NCBI GenBank assembly: GCA_955651735.1
Contig: CATPAM010000345.1
Coordinates: forward strand, 1-7,061
Reading direction: 5' to 3'
Origin: Candidatus Acidiferrales bacterium
GTDB taxonomy: Bacteria > Acidobacteriota > Terriglobia > Acidiferrales > UBA7541
DNA: 7,061 bases
A model generated the notes under the pieces. That model saw nothing but the letters and a program-made list of their open reading frames with translations, made no database searches and was not told the origin of the DNA. Positions 5,267 through 7,061 of the stretch are shown here, piece by piece. The translations under genes and the position numbers were made by a program. The first letter of the stretch is position 1; every line of letters starts with the position of its first letter.

Positions 5267-7061
5267 GTGTCGTACTGGTTTGGCAACGACAATCGATTGC
5301 CGCAACAGCGGCTGGCCATCGTCTCCTACGTCATCGTGGGCATGGTTGGCGTGTTGCTTATCGGCTTCTGGAAACTCCAGGTCATCGATTCCGACAAGTT
5401 CTTGCAGTGGGCGGAGCGCAACCGCGTTCGCTCCATTCCGGTAATCGCGCCGCGCGGGCGCATGCTGGACCGCGACGGCCGGGTCCTGGTCGACAACTAT
5501 CCTTCCTTCAGCGTCCTCCTGCTTCGCGATGACCCCGCGCAAGTGGAAAAGAATCTGCCGGCCATCTCCGAAGGCCTGGGCATTCCGCTCGCTGATCTGC
5601 AAGAGCAGTTGCAGAGCTCGCGCAACCTCAAGAATTTTCAGCCCATCGTCATCAAGCCGGAAGCCAGCCCGGCCGACGTCGCTTTCATCGAATCCCACCG
5701 CTCCGACATTCCTTTACTCGAAATGCTGATGGTGCACCGCCGGCGCTATCTGCCGGGCGGCTTCATGTCCCACGCCAGCGGGTACGTAGGCGAGGTCAGC
5801 GAGCAGCAGATTGAAGCCAGCAATGGGCGTCTCCGCCCCGGCGACTTCGTCGGCAAATCCGGCATCGAGCGCCAGTACAACGATCTGTTGCAAGGCACCG
5901 ACGGCATGCGGCGCGTCGTGGTGAACAGCGTCGGAAAAGAAGTCGACCACCTGCCCACGCAGGAAGCGATCCCAGGCAAGCAGATTCAGCTCACCATCGA
6001 TTACGATTTGCAGCAGGTCGCCGAGCAAGCGCTCGGCGCGCGCGAAGGCGCGGTGGTGGCGCTTGATCCGCGCAGCGGTGAAATTCTGGCCATGGTCAGC
6101 CATCCTGCTCCTGACCCCAATGATTTCGCCATTCGCGTCTCCAATGAAGAATGGAAGCAACTCAACGATGATCCGGCGACGCCGCTGTTGAATCGCGCGA
6201 TTCAAGCGCAGCTCGCGCCCGGCTCCGTCTTCAAAATCATCATGGCCACGGCCATGCTCGAGGACAAAGTTCCTCCCGCCAGCTTCACCGCGTTTTGTCC
6301 CGCTTACGCCACATTTTACGGCCGGCAATTCAAGTGCTGGGTGTACGGAAAAACTACGCACGGCATCGTGGATTTGCACAAAGCGATCGTGGAGTCTTGC
6401 GACATCTTCTTTTATAACGTGGGCCAGCGGCTAGGCATTGACCGTATTTCCTATTACGCCTCGCATCTGGGGCTTGGGCACCGCACTGGTGTCGATTTGC
6501 CTTCTGAAGAAACCGGACTCGTGCCCAGCGAAGAGTGGGTGCAGCGCGTGTTCCATCGCAAATGGTACGCTGGCGAAACCATTTCTGTGGCCATCGGCCA
6601 GGGCGCGGTGACAGCGACTCCCTTACAGCTCGCGCGCGTGATTGGCGGAATCGCCATGGGCGGAATTTTTAAGCAGCCGCATCTGCTCAAAGACGCTCCC
6701 AACGTCGGCGAGCAACGCTTCAACATTTCCGAGTCCACCGTCGAAAAAGTGACCGATGCCATGTACGGCGTGGTGAACGAAGTGCACGGCACGGCAGGCG
6801 CGCTGAAGCTGACTGGAGTCGACTTCTCCGGAAAGAGCGGAACGGCACAACTCATCAACTACGATTTGCGCACACGGCTCGGCAAGGGGAAACAGTTCAA
6901 GGACAATTCCTGGTTTGTGGGTTACGCTCCGCGCCGCACGCCGGAAATTGTGGTTTCCGTGCTGGTGCAAGCCGGCGGACACGGCAGCGAAACGGCCGGA
7001 CCGGTGGTGCGCGACGTGGTCAAAGCGTATTACGACAAGAAGACGAAGAAAACCGACGGCA
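5267..7061 (+). CDS. mrdA: PBP2, elongation transpeptidase (3' end outside window)
   Basis: PBP2 cross-links new side-wall peptidoglycan with RodA, anchored in the inner membrane with its catalytic domain in the periplasm. From GTG 5267 (residue 1) 598 codons are seen, with no stop before the window ends. One membrane span lies at about 17-35. The PBP dimerisation/pedestal domain starts at APRGRMLDRDGRVLVDNYPS (61-80) and includes GDFVGKSGIERQYNDLLQGT. The transpeptidase motifs are S320-V-F-K323 (SxxK, acylated serine S320), S377-C-D379 (the SxD form usual in PBP2), and K523-S-G-T526. C344, C357, H365 and C378 could form a metal site. No ATG fits the start: the frame opens after TAG 5216-5218, and GTG 5267 has GGGG (5258-5261) upstream; TTG 5297 or CTG 5228 are alternatives. 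The gene is split from mreBCD by the thrC/padR block, so it needs its own promoter. Confidence 0.93.
   Translation, partial: MSYWFGNDNRLPQQRLAIVSYVIVGMVGVLLIGFWKLQVIDSDKFLQWAERNRVRSIPVIAPRGRMLDRDGRVLVDNYPSFSVLLLRDDPAQVEKNLPAISEGLGIPLADLQEQLQSSRNLKNFQPIVIKPEASPADVAFIESHRSDIPLLEMLMVHRRRYLPGGFMSHASGYVGEVSEQQIEASNGRLRPGDFVGKSGIERQYNDLLQGTDGMRRVVVNSVGKEVDHLPTQEAIPGKQIQLTIDYDLQQVAEQALGAREGAVVALDPRSGEILAMVSHPAPDPNDFAIRVSNEEWKQLNDDPATPLLNRAIQAQLAPGSVFKIIMATAMLEDKVPPASFTAFCPAYATFYGRQFKCWVYGKTTHGIVDLHKAIVESCDIFFYNVGQRLGIDRISYYASHLGLGHRTGVDLPSEETGLVPSEEWVQRVFHRKWYAGETISVAIGQGAVTATPLQLARVIGGIAMGGIFKQPHLLKDAPNVGEQRFNISESTVEKVTDAMYGVVNEVHGTAGALKLTGVDFSGKSGTAQLINYDLRTRLGKGKQFKDNSWFVGYAPRRTPEIVVSVLVQAGGHGSETAGPVVRDVVKAYYDKKTKKTDG

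Noticed and set aside
5714..6379. Minus-strand open frame of 221 codons inside mrdA
   Set aside because: It mirrors the PBP2 coding frame, and the PBP2 motifs on the + strand settle which strand codes.

Overview
The window looks like chromosomal DNA from an acidobacterium (Acidobacteriota, probably the Koribacter/Terriglobia side). The best taxonomic clue is a small PadR regulator of the type expanded in Acidobacteria, followed directly by what remains of an ADOP-type (acidobacterial duplicated orphan permease) gene. The GC-rich coding sequence and the mre/mrd gene order fit this. The assignment is inferred from remembered family features, not from a database search.

Left part (1-1930, + strand): the cell-elongation genes. 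There is the C-terminal 123 codons of mreB, a 119-base gap holding a degenerate 7-base tandem repeat, then mreC and mreD overlapping by 4 bases. Right part (about 5267 to the window end, + strand): mrdA, encoding the elongation transpeptidase PBP2, which runs off the end. MreB, MreC, MreD and PBP2 act in one membrane machine (the Rod complex or elongasome) that inserts new side-wall peptidoglycan, and in many bacteria their genes form one cluster.

Middle part (1931-5266): about 3.3 kb that does not belong to cell-wall synthesis and separates mreD from mrdA. On the minus strand there are two genes overlapping by 4 bases: a shikimate-kinase-like P-loop kinase and threonine synthase (thrC). On the plus strand there is an intact padR followed by an internally deleted, frameshifted ADOP permease remnant. 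About 346 bases without a convincing gene then lead to mrdA. The middle part reads as a rearrangement or insertion inside an ancestral mreBCD-mrdA cluster.

The most interesting lead is the kinase-thrC pair. ThrC consumes O-phosphohomoserine, and the kinase is translationally linked to it. By eye, the kinase lacks some residues that bind shikimate in true AroK enzymes. It is therefore a candidate for an unrecognised, non-orthologous homoserine kinase. This is a hypothesis from context and hand alignment. Other points are the non-ATG start of mrdA, a probable Cys3His metal site in PBP2, the deletion junction in the permease remnant, and the heptamer repeat.
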